From Deltaproteobacteria bacterium (GTDB lineage Bacteria > Myxococcota_A > UBA9160), in contig DOUU01000193.1 of the NCBI GenBank assembly GCA_003520425.1, forward strand, positions 6,945-19,494: 12,550 bases of DNA. The letters run 5' to 3'. The position numbers were made by a program, and so were the translations under genes. The stretch's first letter is position 1. The number at the start of each line of letters is the position of its first letter. Below the pieces are notes generated by a model. It was given only the letters and a program-made list of their open reading frames with translations, searched no databases and was not told where the DNA came from. This document shows, one piece after another, positions 1 through 6,326 of this stretch.

Positions 1-2
1 GG

Positions 3-80
3 GGGTATCGGGACCGGGACCTCGCCTACCTCGCGACCTCGGCTCCTCGCTCCAAATCTTTAGAGATGACGGCTGGATAA
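3..80 (+). CDS. possible C-terminal fragment of an unknown gene
   Basis: An open frame enters from the left edge and ends at a TAA at 78-80, giving 25 residues that end in SKSLEMTAG. I do not recognise the protein. The fragment has tyrosines and a charged stretch (YRDRDLAYL), which looks coding rather than random. Another plus-strand frame also runs through this stretch, so the reading is uncertain. If real, it converges on greA with about 59 bases between the stops. Confidence 0.3.
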   Translation, partial: GYRDRDLAYLATSAPRSKSLEMTAG

Positions 81-139
81 CCCGAGCGCAGCCTACTCGC
101 AGGCCCGTCCCCCCGCAACCAAGGCCGAAAAACCGGGGC

Positions 140-616
140 CTAGTCGAATCGGATCTCGAGGATCGTGAACTCCCGGGTGCCGCGCGGGACTCGCACGGTG
201 ACCGTCTCTTCGAGACCCCTGCCGAGAATGGCTCGGCCCACAGGGGACGAGATGGAGATGAGGCCTACGGACACATCCGACTCGTCCTCGCCGACGAGAG
301 TATAGGTGACCTGCTCCTCGGTCTCGATGTCCACGAGCACCACCGTCGCGCCGAACCGCACTGCATCCGCGGACTGTCCGCTCGGGTCGATCACCTGGGC
401 CCGGGCCAGACGGTCCTCGAGGGTCCGGATGCGGCCCTCGATATGGGACTGGCGGTCCTTCGCGGCGTGGAACTCAGCGTTCTCCGAGATGTCCCCGTGG
501 GAGCGGGCGACCTCGATTTCCTTCACGATGCGCGGCCGCTGCTCGGTCTTGAGCCGCCGTAGCTCCTCTTCGAGCTTCTGGTACCCCGCCCGGGTCATGG
601 GGATCCGGTCCGCCAT
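140..616 (-). CDS. greA: transcription elongation factor GreA
   Basis: GreA (158 residues, the usual family length) enters the secondary channel of RNA polymerase and stimulates cleavage of backtracked RNA, rescuing stalled complexes. The N-terminal coiled coil spans about residues 1-75 and carries the conserved tip GDISENAEFHAAKD (41-54). Within it D42 and E45 correspond to the acidic residues that coordinate catalytic magnesium. The FKBP-like C-terminal domain follows, about 85-158, with the SPVGRAILGR signature near 124-133. The ATG at 616 is chosen because MADRIPMT is the usual start context and an AAGGAG lies 12 bases upstream. The frame stays open further upstream, but that extension has no GreA homology. 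It is divergent from the CPBP protease gene. A TTGACA promoter candidate lies about 115 bases upstream. Confidence 0.97.
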   Translation of the reverse strand: MADRIPMTRAGYQKLEEELRRLKTEQRPRIVKEIEVARSHGDISENAEFHAAKDRQSHIEGRIRTLEDRLARAQVIDPSGQSADAVRFGATVVLVDIETEEQVTYTLVGEDESDVSVGLISISSPVGRAILGRGLEETVTVRVPRGTREFTILEIRFD

Positions 617-737
617 GGCCAGCCCGCGCTCCTTCGTTAAGAATCGGTCCGTTTGGACGCTCTTGGTAGGTCCCTGAAAACGAAATCCGACGCTCCCTTG
701 GATCCCGACGGAGGGAAGGGGCGCCGGCGCTCTCCAC

Positions 738-765
738 ACTATCGACGCTCCCCGGCGAGTGTCAA
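738..765 (-). promoter_or_regulatory. candidate sigma70-type promoter for greA
   Basis: Read on the minus strand, a perfect TTGACA (760-765) is followed after 16 bases by GATAGT (738-743), which matches TATAAT at 4 of 6 positions. Transcription would begin near 731 and leave a leader of about 115 bases before greA. The -35 box adjoins the ribosome binding site of the divergent protease gene. Assigned by pattern only. Confidence 0.5.
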
Positions 766-778
766 TGAGGCAGGGCCC

Positions 779-1438
779 ATGGACGAATCCGAGGCCCCGG
801 GGTCCCCGCCCCTGCTGCAGGACGCCGCCGGAGAGGCCGCGAGGCAGAGGCCCTCGGGGCCTGCCTGGGTCCGCATGGCGCTCGTCTTCTATGGGGTGGT
901 CCTCGCCGTGGCGATCGCCTGGCGGGTGGGGCTCGAGGGCGAGCCGATTCTCTACGCCTCTTCGCGGGCTGCGGAGAGGGGCGTAAAGCTCGGGCCGAAC
1001 CTCGCAGCCGGATTGGGTGCCGCCGCGCTCGTGATCCTCCTCTCCCGGGAACTCACCCGGCGCACGGCCTCGGGTCAGCTTCTCGCAAGGACCCTGGGTC
1101 GCCTGATCGGCTCTCTCACGCTCCGGGAGTGCATCCTTCTCGCGCTGGCCAGCGGCATCGGAGAAGAGGCCTTCTTCCGCGGCGCGCTCCAGCCCCGGGT
1201 GGGACTTGTCGCGGCGAGTCTTCTCTTCGGAGCGGCCCACTTCGTCCCGCGCCGTGGGCTTGTCGCGTGGTCCGTATTCTCCGTTGCTGCGGGCTTTCTG
1301 CTCGGGGGCCTGTTTGAGTGGACGGGGAACCTCGTGGCTCCCGTCGCCGCTCACGTCGGGATCAACGCCGTGAACCTCCGCCTTCTCAGCCTCGAGTTCG
1401 GAGGAAGCGGGGAGGGGGAGCCCTCCCCGATGCCCTAG
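779..1438 (+). CDS. CPBP-family intramembrane metalloprotease (CAAX protease-like)
   Basis: An integral membrane protein of 219 residues from the CPBP/ABI family (related to Rce1-type CAAX proteases). The three family motifs are present in order: EEAFFR (E129, E130, R134), FGAAH (F150, H154) and HVGIN (H192, N196). They form the predicted metal-dependent active site within the membrane. Hydrophobic segments lie near residues 32-50, 74-89, 113-127, 142-157, 162-180 and 184-200. The ATG at 779 is preferred because GAGG sits 8 bases upstream. The frame is open back to 653, but that extension is polar and lacks family features. Bacterial members include bacteriocin self-immunity proteins and proteins of unknown substrate; nothing here identifies the substrate. 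Its TAG overlaps the TAG of the convergent ligase gene. Confidence 0.85.
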   Translation: MDESEAPGSPPLLQDAAGEAARQRPSGPAWVRMALVFYGVVLAVAIAWRVGLEGEPILYASSRAAERGVKLGPNLAAGLGAAALVILLSRELTRRTASGQLLARTLGRLIGSLTLRECILLALASGIGEEAFFRGALQPRVGLVAASLLFGAAHFVPRRGLVAWSVFSVAAGFLLGGLFEWTGNLVAPVAAHVGINAVNLRLLSLEFGGSGEGEPSPMP

Positions 1439-3108
1439 CGTCGCTCGCGGAACTGCGTCGACTTGTGGGCGGCGAAGAGGTGGCGGAGCCGCCCGCGCTG
1501 GTACTTGCCCGTCGAGGTGACCGGGATGTCCTCGCCGAAGACCACGACCTTCGGGGCCTTTGCGAAGGGAAGCCTCTGCCGGCACGCCTCCAGAATCGCG
1601 CCCTCGTCGAGCGGCGCGCCGGGCTCGAGCTTGACGTAGGCCCCGACCTCCTCCCCGTACCAGTCGTTCTCGAAGCCCACGGCAAGACCACGAGCGACCC
1701 CGGGGATGCGCGAGAGGATCTCATCGATCTCGAAGGGCGAGAGATTCACCCCGCCACGAATGATCAGCTCTTTTAGGCGGCCGGTGATAAAGAAGAACGG
1801 GCGGCCCCTCGGGTCGCGCTCGAAGAAGCCCTCATCCCCGCTGCGGAACCAGCCAAAGGCAAAGCTGTGCGCATTCGCATCGGGCCGGCCGTGGTAGCCC
1901 TTCATCACGTTGACGCCGCGGAGGACGATCTCTCCCCGCTCGCCCGGGCCGAGGGGTCGCCCTTCGCTGTTATGGATCGCCATCTCGTTGGGCGGAAGCG
2001 GAACGCCGATCGACGGGAAGCCGAAGTCCCGCATCCAATGCGCGTGCTCCTCGTCCGAGAGATCAAGGGGGAGAAAGCACGAGTAGCAGGTGGTCTCCGA
2101 GAGTCCGTAGCCGTGGACGATGCGCCGGGCGAACCGCTCCTCGAAGCGTCGCGCGAGATCGACGGTAAGCGGGCCGGCGCCGCAGATGAGATGGCGGAGC
2201 CTCCCGAGGTCGGCGCGGTGTGCTTCCTCCTCGTCCTCGAGGAGAAACGCAAGGAGGGTGGGGACGACGGAGACGACCTCCACCCCTTCGCCTTTCACAA
2301 TCGGCCAGAAGTCTTGGGTGCGAAAGCGCCGCCAGAGGACAACGCTCCCCCCCGCCACGCAGGGCGTGACCAACGTCACGACGAGGCCATTCACGTGATG
2401 GACGGGGAGCACGCAGCCGAGGCGCGAGCCTTCGTGAAGGGCGTGCCAGCCCGCGATGGCTTCGGCATCGACGAGGAGGTTTTGCTGCGAGAGAACGACC
2501 CCTTTGGGCGGCCCCGTCGTGCCCGACGTGTAGACGATGAGCGCATCGTCCTCGGGCTCCGGTAGAGGAAGGGCGGCGAGCGCTCCTTGGGAAGGAGCGC
2601 CCTCGCTCAGGGCTGCGAGGTCGAGAACGCGGCGTCCCTCTCTTCCAGCGCGGAGAGAGCGCGCCCGGGCGCCGTACTCAGGCAGGAGGACAATCACCTT
2701 TGCCGCAGAGTTCTCGAGCACGAACTCGATGCGCGCATCGTCTTCGCCCATGTTGACGGGGACGACCGTTGCGCCAAGGCGCCACGCCGCAAAGCAGGTG
2801 ACGGGAGCTTCAGGGTGGTTGTGCATGAGCGTCGCCACGCGGTCGCCGCGTGCAACCCCGGCCTGCGCGAGCGTGTGCGCGCGAGCCGCGACTCGCGCCG
2901 CGAACTCTCCGTAGGAGAAGGCGCTCCTGTGCCCTGCCTCGTCGTAGTACACGAGGAAGGGATTCGTTCCGTGGGCGCCGCGCGCCTCGAGGAGCTCCGC
3001 GAAGGTCGCAAAGCGAAGTCGATCGACGCACGGCCTTGTCCCCTCGCTCAGGCGCGCCCGGGCGATGCGGGCCTCGATCTCGGACGGGGGCGGGAGGGCG
3101 GCGCTCAT
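1435..3108 (-). CDS. AMP-forming acyl-CoA ligase / AMP-dependent synthetase
   Basis: A 557-residue member of the class I adenylate-forming (ANL) superfamily. These enzymes activate a carboxylic acid with ATP to an acyl-adenylate, then usually transfer it to coenzyme A. Core motifs are complete: phosphate-binding YTSGTTGPPKG (193-203), YGLSETT (334-340), SGDEG with the ribose-binding aspartate (423-427), hinge GRLKELIIRGG (443-453), and STGKYQRGRL (532-541) with the catalytic lysine at K535. No carrier-protein or condensation domain is attached, so a stand-alone CoA ligase is most likely. The substrate cannot be read from the sequence. The ATG at 3108 overlaps the stop of the RidA gene (ATGA), so it is probably the last gene of a translationally coupled operon. 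Confidence 0.88.
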   Translation of the reverse strand: MSAALPPPSEIEARIARARLSEGTRPCVDRLRFATFAELLEARGAHGTNPFLVYYDEAGHRSAFSYGEFAARVAARAHTLAQAGVARGDRVATLMHNHPEAPVTCFAAWRLGATVVPVNMGEDDARIEFVLENSAAKVIVLLPEYGARARSLRAGREGRRVLDLAALSEGAPSQGALAALPLPEPEDDALIVYTSGTTGPPKGVVLSQQNLLVDAEAIAGWHALHEGSRLGCVLPVHHVNGLVVTLVTPCVAGGSVVLWRRFRTQDFWPIVKGEGVEVVSVVPTLLAFLLEDEEEAHRADLGRLRHLICGAGPLTVDLARRFEERFARRIVHGYGLSETTCYSCFLPLDLSDEEHAHWMRDFGFPSIGVPLPPNEMAIHNSEGRPLGPGERGEIVLRGVNVMKGYHGRPDANAHSFAFGWFRSGDEGFFERDPRGRPFFFITGRLKELIIRGGVNLSPFEIDEILSRIPGVARGLAVGFENDWYGEEVGAYVKLEPGAPLDEGAILEACRQRLPFAKAPKVVVFGEDIPVTSTGKYQRGRLRHLFAAHKSTQFRERR

Positions 3109-3503
3109 TCGTCCAACACGGCGATGGCGTCAATCTCGATGGCGGCGCCCAGGGGCAGCCGCGCCGCCTGGACGGTCGAGCGGGCGGGCTTCGGATCCGT
3201 GCAGAAGTGGCGAGCGTAGACTTCGTTCATGCGCGCGAAGAGGGCAAGGTCTGCGAGGTAGACGGTCGTCCGCACGACCCGCTCGAGGGAGGATCCCGCG
3301 GCCTCGAGAACGGCGCGCAGGTTCTCGATCACGCGGTCCGTTTGCACCTCGATCTCGCCGGAAACGAGCACGCCTGTCGCCGGATCGAGGGGCACCTGGC
3401 CCGATGCGAAGACGAATCCTCGGGCGACCACGGCCTGCGAGTAGGGTCCCACCGGGCGCGGCGCGGCCTCCGTTCGCACCTCTTTTCGCTTCGAGACAAC
3501 CAC
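3105..3503 (-). CDS. RidA/YjgF/YER057c/UK114 family protein
   Basis: This 132-residue protein matches RidA-type enamine/imine deaminases, which hydrolyse reactive 2-aminoacrylate-like intermediates; some relatives act in specific catabolic pathways. Visible hallmarks are GPYSQAV (19-25), FASGQVPLDP (32-41) and PARSTVQAARLP (106-117). R108 matches the substrate-binding arginine (R105 of E. coli RidA), and E123 in IEIDAIAV matches E120. Catalytic residues of the archetypal subfamily are therefore kept. The start is a GTG at 3503, with AGGAGG 4 bases upstream; no ATG lies near the expected N-terminus. The SD overlaps the stop of the upstream phosphatase gene, 8 bases away. The TGA overlaps the ligase start. 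Whether it is a general scavenger or a pathway enzyme for its neighbours is open. Confidence 0.9.
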   Translation of the reverse strand: MVVSKRKEVRTEAAPRPVGPYSQAVVARGFVFASGQVPLDPATGVLVSGEIEVQTDRVIENLRAVLEAAGSSLERVVRTTVYLADLALFARMNEVYARHFCTDPKPARSTVQAARLPLGAAIEIDAIAVLDE

Positions 3504-3511
3504 GGCCCCTC

Positions 3512-4186
3512 CTAGCGGCGGGCGAGATCGCTTGCCTTGAAGGGATCGGTGAACGTGACGTTCAGCGCGCGCACCCAGGGACGACCGCGCGCGACGAACT
3601 CCACGACGTTGACGCACGCGAAATCCTGATCCAGCGCGAGGAAGCGGTGGAGCGGGAGGCCGAGGAAGCCGGTCAGCAGGAACCGGTTCAGCCCCCCGTG
3701 CGCCACCACGAGAACGCGCCGCGCCGGTCCTGCGAGAAGCTCGGCGAGGGCATCCTGTGCCCCAGCGACGACGTCGGCCACACTGCGCCCGCACTCGAGC
3801 TCGACCTCGCCCGGTTCCCGGGCCGCGAGCTCGCGCGCCAAGGCCAGGTATTTGCGCGCGACATCGCGCAGCGTGCCGCCGGGCTCTGGATGGAGCCGCA
3901 GTTCTTCAAGCGCGGGATGCGTTCGCACCTCAAGACCGTGGGGCTCGGCGATGAGCCGGGCGGTCTCAAGACTTCGCTGGAAAGTCGACGAGAACGCAGC
4001 CTCGAGGCCAAGCTTCGCCATCGCATTGGCCGTCGCGACGACGTCTTCACGGCCGGCAGGGGTGAGCGAGAGCCCGGGATCCTCCTCGGCGCTCGCCATC
4101 GGCGCGTCCAGACGAGGCTCGTACGTCTGGCCGTGACGCATGAGGTAGAGCCGCTTGCCTTCGAGACCGAGGAAGCGCTCGCGCAC
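3512..4186 (-). CDS. histidine phosphatase family protein (phosphoglycerate mutase-like)
   Basis: A 224-residue protein of histidine phosphatase clan branch 1. The phosphate pocket is complete: LMRHGQT (15-21) with the phospho-acceptor H18, FSSTFQRSLETA (65-76) with R71, the acidic ALEEL (92-96) and VVAHGG (160-165) with H163. This family includes cofactor-dependent phosphoglycerate mutases, alpha-ribazole phosphatase, SixA and broad phosphatases. The short form and motif spacing fit a phosphatase better than a glycolytic mutase, but the substrate is not determinable. It begins at a GTG (4186) with GGAG 6 bases upstream; no ATG lies close. It sits 37 bases downstream of the small unknown gene and 8 bases upstream of the RidA gene, consistent with one operon. 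Confidence 0.9.
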   Translation of the reverse strand: MRERFLGLEGKRLYLMRHGQTYEPRLDAPMASAEEDPGLSLTPAGREDVVATANAMAKLGLEAAFSSTFQRSLETARLIAEPHGLEVRTHPALEELRLHPEPGGTLRDVARKYLALARELAAREPGEVELECGRSVADVVAGAQDALAELLAGPARRVLVVAHGGLNRFLLTGFLGLPLHRFLALDQDFACVNVVEFVARGRPWVRALNVTFTDPFKASDLARR

Positions 4187-4223
4187 GAGGTCTCCAGACG
4201 GGGGTCGCTAGGCGCGCTCAAGT

Positions 4224-4481
4224 TCAGTGCTCGGAGGGCTCGTCACCGTCGAGCAGTCGCTCCTCGAGCACGCGCAAGATGTAGCCGAGGAGCAAGAGGT
4301 TTGGGAGACGCTGGAGCGTGTTGCCCTGGATGCCCTCGCTCTTGCCGAAGTCCTGGCCATAGGCGTTGAAGAACTCGAGGGTCTCAAGCGGCACATTCTT
4401 GGCCAGCATCTCATTGATCTGATCGATCTTGAGGTCGGTGAAAAGATCGGCCAGCTCCCAGGCCAGCTCCGAGCGTGTCAT
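4224..4481 (-). CDS. small conserved-looking protein of unknown function
   Basis: An 85-residue acidic protein that I do not recognise. It has no cysteine, no signal peptide and no obvious catalytic motif. Most of it looks alpha-helical: residues 3-28, 31-42 and an amphipathic or partly hydrophobic stretch LLLLGYILRVLEERLL at 62-77. A Gly/Gln-containing link (QDFGKSEGIQGN, 43-54) separates the helices. It looks like a soluble helical-bundle adaptor or regulator, but this is only an impression. The ATG at 4481 has GGGAG 6 bases upstream, a well-placed SD. A TTGACA-containing promoter candidate lies about 110 bases upstream, making this the probable first gene of the operon with the phosphatase, RidA and ligase. 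Confidence 0.75.
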   Translation of the reverse strand: MTRSELAWELADLFTDLKIDQINEMLAKNVPLETLEFFNAYGQDFGKSEGIQGNTLQRLPNLLLLGYILRVLEERLLDGDEPSEH

Positions 4482-4590
4482 CCGATTCTCCCGCAGCCCG
4501 CCGAATCGATCGGCGCGGGTTCGTCACCGTTGGCGATCCACGCTCGCAGCGCTCAAGTGCCGTGAACGGGTTGGTCCTTAAGGCTCTCCG

Positions 4591-4620
4591 ATCGTGCCAT
4601 CGCTTGGCCGATTTTGTCAA
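4591..4620 (-). promoter_or_regulatory. candidate promoter of the small gene-phosphatase-ridA-ligase operon
   Basis: On the minus strand a perfect TTGACA (4615-4620) is followed after 18 bases by CACGAT (4591-4596), a poor -10 that keeps only A2, A5 and T6. Transcription would begin near 4584, about 100 bases before the start codon. It lies at the right place between a hairpin cluster and the operon, but the weak -10 limits confidence. Confidence 0.4.
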
Positions 4621-4635
4621 CGAAACTCGGCGGTT

Positions 4636-4706
4636 GCCGTCGTCGGGACGGCGACGCCAGGGCCGTCGCCACCGGGAATCCGGCTCCCCGGGAGGGGAGT
4701 TGCCGG
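4636..4706 (-). other. hairpin-rich intergenic segment downstream of the BFN gene
   Basis: Three perfect inverted repeats crowd this segment. GCCGTC/GACGGC (4636-4641 with 4647-4652) has a 5-base loop. GGCGACG/CGTCGCC (4650-4656 with 4664-4670) has a 7-base loop. CTCCCC/GGGGAG (4684-4689 with 4694-4699) has a GGGA loop and is extended by an outer CCGG/CCGG pair (4680-4683 with 4703-4706). The first two share bases and cannot both form. There is no clear U-tract on either strand, so this is not a textbook intrinsic terminator. It lies 43 bases past the BFN stop and could end or stabilise that transcript. The remaining bases of the 4482-4749 gap hold only the promoter candidate. Confidence 0.45.
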
Positions 4707-4749
4707 CTTGCTGCGCAGAGTTGCGTGCAGCCGAGAAAGACCCTCGCTC

Positions 4750-5364
4750 TTACAAGGTGACGCGAAGCAGGCCTGGGAGAGGAGCCGGCGGCTTTGGCGC
4801 TTGGCCCTCACCTCGCCCGCTTCCGCGCGGAACTCGCGGAGGAGCTTCAGGCACGAAGCGGGTTTCCTGGCCCCCATCGCTCCCCTCGGGCTCCTCGCGG
4901 GCCTTCTCGAAGAGCGACTCTCGCACGAAGAGCGGAGCCGCGACCCGCAGCGCGACCGCGATGGCGTCGCTTGGCCGGGCGTCAATCTCCATCCGCTTCC
5001 CGTGCGCCTCGACGCGCAAGACCGCGTAGTAGGTGTCCTCGTGGAGCTCGGTGACGACCACCCGCTCGACCCGGCCGCCGAGATCAGCGATCACCTGCTG
5101 AAGGAGATCATGGGTGTTGGGCCTTGGCGGACGGATCTGCTGCATCTCCGCGGCGATGGACGACGCCTCCGCAAATCCGATCCAGAGCGCGAGCGTGCGT
5201 TCGCCGCCGTCCTCGATCAGCACGAGGACGGGAGAGCCGGTCTGCGGATCGATTGCGAGTCTTGCGACGTGGACGCTCACCTCGTCGCTCGGCGGACCTC
5301 CGGATGTAGAGCAACCGAGCGCGAGGAGGAGAAGAAGCGCGCTGCGCAGAGACCGGGCGGCCAT
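4750..5364 (-). CDS. bifunctional nuclease (BFN/DUF151) domain protein with lipoprotein-type signal
   Basis: A 204-residue protein whose residues 29-150 match the BFN (DUF151) domain. Landmarks are LAIDPQTGSPVLVL (36-49), WIGFAEASSIAAEM (61-74), RPNTHDLLQQVI (81-92), TYYAVLRVE (111-119) and IDARPSDAIAVALR (127-140). Relatives include the Thermotoga TM0160 fold and plant nucleases reported to have DNase and RNase activity; the bacterial role is poorly defined. Residues 1-18 form a signal peptide: basic start, LLLLLAL core, and ALGC with C18 as probable lipidated cysteine followed by Ser, which favours an outer-membrane location. The -3 residue is Ala rather than Leu, so the lipobox is not ideal. 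Residues 156-204 are a low-complexity Gly/Pro/Glu tail. The ATG has GAGG 5 bases upstream. Confidence 0.85.
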   Translation of the reverse strand: MAARSLRSALLLLLALGCSTSGGPPSDEVSVHVARLAIDPQTGSPVLVLIEDGGERTLALWIGFAEASSIAAEMQQIRPPRPNTHDLLQQVIADLGGRVERVVVTELHEDTYYAVLRVEAHGKRMEIDARPSDAIAVALRVAAPLFVRESLFEKAREEPEGSDGGQETRFVPEAPPRVPRGSGRGEGQAPKPPAPLPGLLRVTL

Positions 5365-5385
5365 GAGGACCTCGCGGCTTGCGCC

Positions 5386-5415
5386 ATCTTAACGCGCGGC
5401 GAGGCCGCGGGTCGA
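5386..5415 (-). promoter_or_regulatory. candidate promoter of the BFN gene
   Basis: On the minus strand TCGACC (5410-5415) and TAAGAT (5386-5391) are 18 bases apart, each matching the sigma70 consensus at 4 of 6 positions. Predicted initiation is about 15 bases upstream of the ATG at 5364. It lies just past the tRNA terminator, where a fresh promoter is expected. Pattern evidence only. Confidence 0.33.
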
Positions 5416-5439
5416 AGACGGAAGCGCGTCAGAAGGATC

Positions 5440-5460
5440 CGGGGGCCTTTTCGGCCCCCG
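5440..5460 (-). terminator. hairpin terminator after tRNA-Pro
   Basis: A perfect 8-base-pair stem, CGGGGGCC with GGCCCCCG, closes a 5-base loop. It begins 8 bases past the encoded CCA of tRNA-Pro. The bases after it on the minus strand (GATCCTTCTG) give only a weak U-tract, but position and stem strength make a transcript end the likely role. Confidence 0.75.
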
Positions 5461-5468
5461 AATCAAGA

Positions 5469-5545
<77 letters not shown>

Positions 5546-5577
5546 CGAAGTTCGAAGGAGAAGGAGGCGAAGCGGGC

Positions 5578-5606
5578 AGTATGCCCCCTCCGGCGTTTCG
5601 CGCAAA
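5578..5606 (-). promoter_or_regulatory. candidate promoter of tRNA-Pro
   Basis: On the minus strand CATACT (5578-5583, 4 of 6 matches to TATAAT) lies about 33 bases before the tRNA 5' end, with TTTGCG (5601-5606) 17 bases further up as a poor -35. It falls within the 97-base gap after rpe. Read-through from the rpe operon is the alternative. Confidence 0.33.
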
Positions 5607-5642
5607 CACGGAGTCACCCGCGCCAAGGAGCGCCCGCACCGC

Positions 5643-6326
5643 TTAAGCCTGCGGCTTGGCCTCCGCGGCTTCGCGCCGCAGCTCTGTGATCGCGGCGGCG
5701 TAGTCCGGCGCGCCGAAGACCGCGGTCCCGGCCACGAAAACGTCGGCGCCAGCACTTGCGGCAAGACCGACCGTGCCGGGGCCGATTCCGCCGTCGACTT
5801 CAAGACGCACGGGAAGGCCCCGCTCGTCGATCCAGCGCCGCAGCGTTCGGATCTTCGGCAGCATGGTGGAGATGAAGCGCTGTCCGCCAAAGCCGGGGTT
5901 CACGGTCATCACCAGCACCTGGTCGACATCGGCAAGGACGAGCTCGACATGGGCCGCGGGCGTGCTCGGGTTCAGCACCACCGAGGCGCGTGCGCCGGCC
6001 TCCCGGATCTGCGCCACCGTGCGATGAAGGTGCGGGCAGGTCTCGACGTGAACGCCCACGGTCGCCGCACCGGCCTTCACGAACTCATCGATGTAGCGCT
6101 CGGGCTCGACGATCATGAGGTGGACGTCGAGCGGGAGAGAAGTCGAGCGCCGCACCGCCTCGACAACGACGGGACCGAGCGTGAGGTTCGGGACAAAGCG
6201 CCCATCCATGACGTCGACATGAATCCAATCCGCGCCCGAGCGCTCGACGGCTTCCACCTCTTGGCCCAGGCGCGCAAAGTCGGCAGAAAGGATGGACGGT
6301 GCGATGCGCGGCGCCTCCCGACTCAC
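5643..6326 (-). CDS. rpe: ribulose-phosphate 3-epimerase
   Basis: Interconverts D-ribulose 5-phosphate and D-xylulose 5-phosphate in the pentose phosphate pathway (cytosol). The 227-residue protein is a standard TIM-barrel RPE. It shows [13 protein letters not shown] (9-21), [12 protein letters not shown] (36-47) with H36 and D38, DVHLM (67-71) with H69, NPGFGGQ (143-149) and LEVDGGI (175-181) with D178. H36, D38, H69 and D178 are the metal and catalytic set. The GTG at 6326 is the only usable start close to the conserved N-terminus. It overlaps the rsmB stop as GTGA, implying translational coupling. A GGGAGG just downstream (6314-6319) is followed by no in-frame start codon, so it does not set an alternative start. 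It is the last gene of the priA operon. Confidence 0.95.
   Translation of the reverse strand: MSREAPRIAPSILSADFARLGQEVEAVERSGADWIHVDVMDGRFVPNLTLGPVVVEAVRRSTSLPLDVHLMIVEPERYIDEFVKAGAATVGVHVETCPHLHRTVAQIREAGARASVVLNPSTPAAHVELVLADVDQVLVMTVNPGFGGQRFISTMLPKIRTLRRWIDERGLPVRLEVDGGIGPGTVGLAASAGADVFVAGTAVFGAPDYAAAITELRREAAEAKPQA

Noticed and set aside
81..139. Possible greA terminator around AGGCC/GGCCT near the greA stop
   Set aside because: Only about 5 base pairs with a 10-base loop and no U-tract in the proper place; too weak to list.
617..1585. Extension of the greA frame upstream to 1585 (481 codons)
   Set aside because: The extra residues are low-complexity charged sequence antisense to the CPBP gene. 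GreA homology begins exactly at the ATG 616.
4411..4620. Leader ORF beginning at the TTG inside TTGACA
   Set aside because: It overlaps the promoter candidate and the small gene in another frame, has no SD and an arginine-rich random composition.
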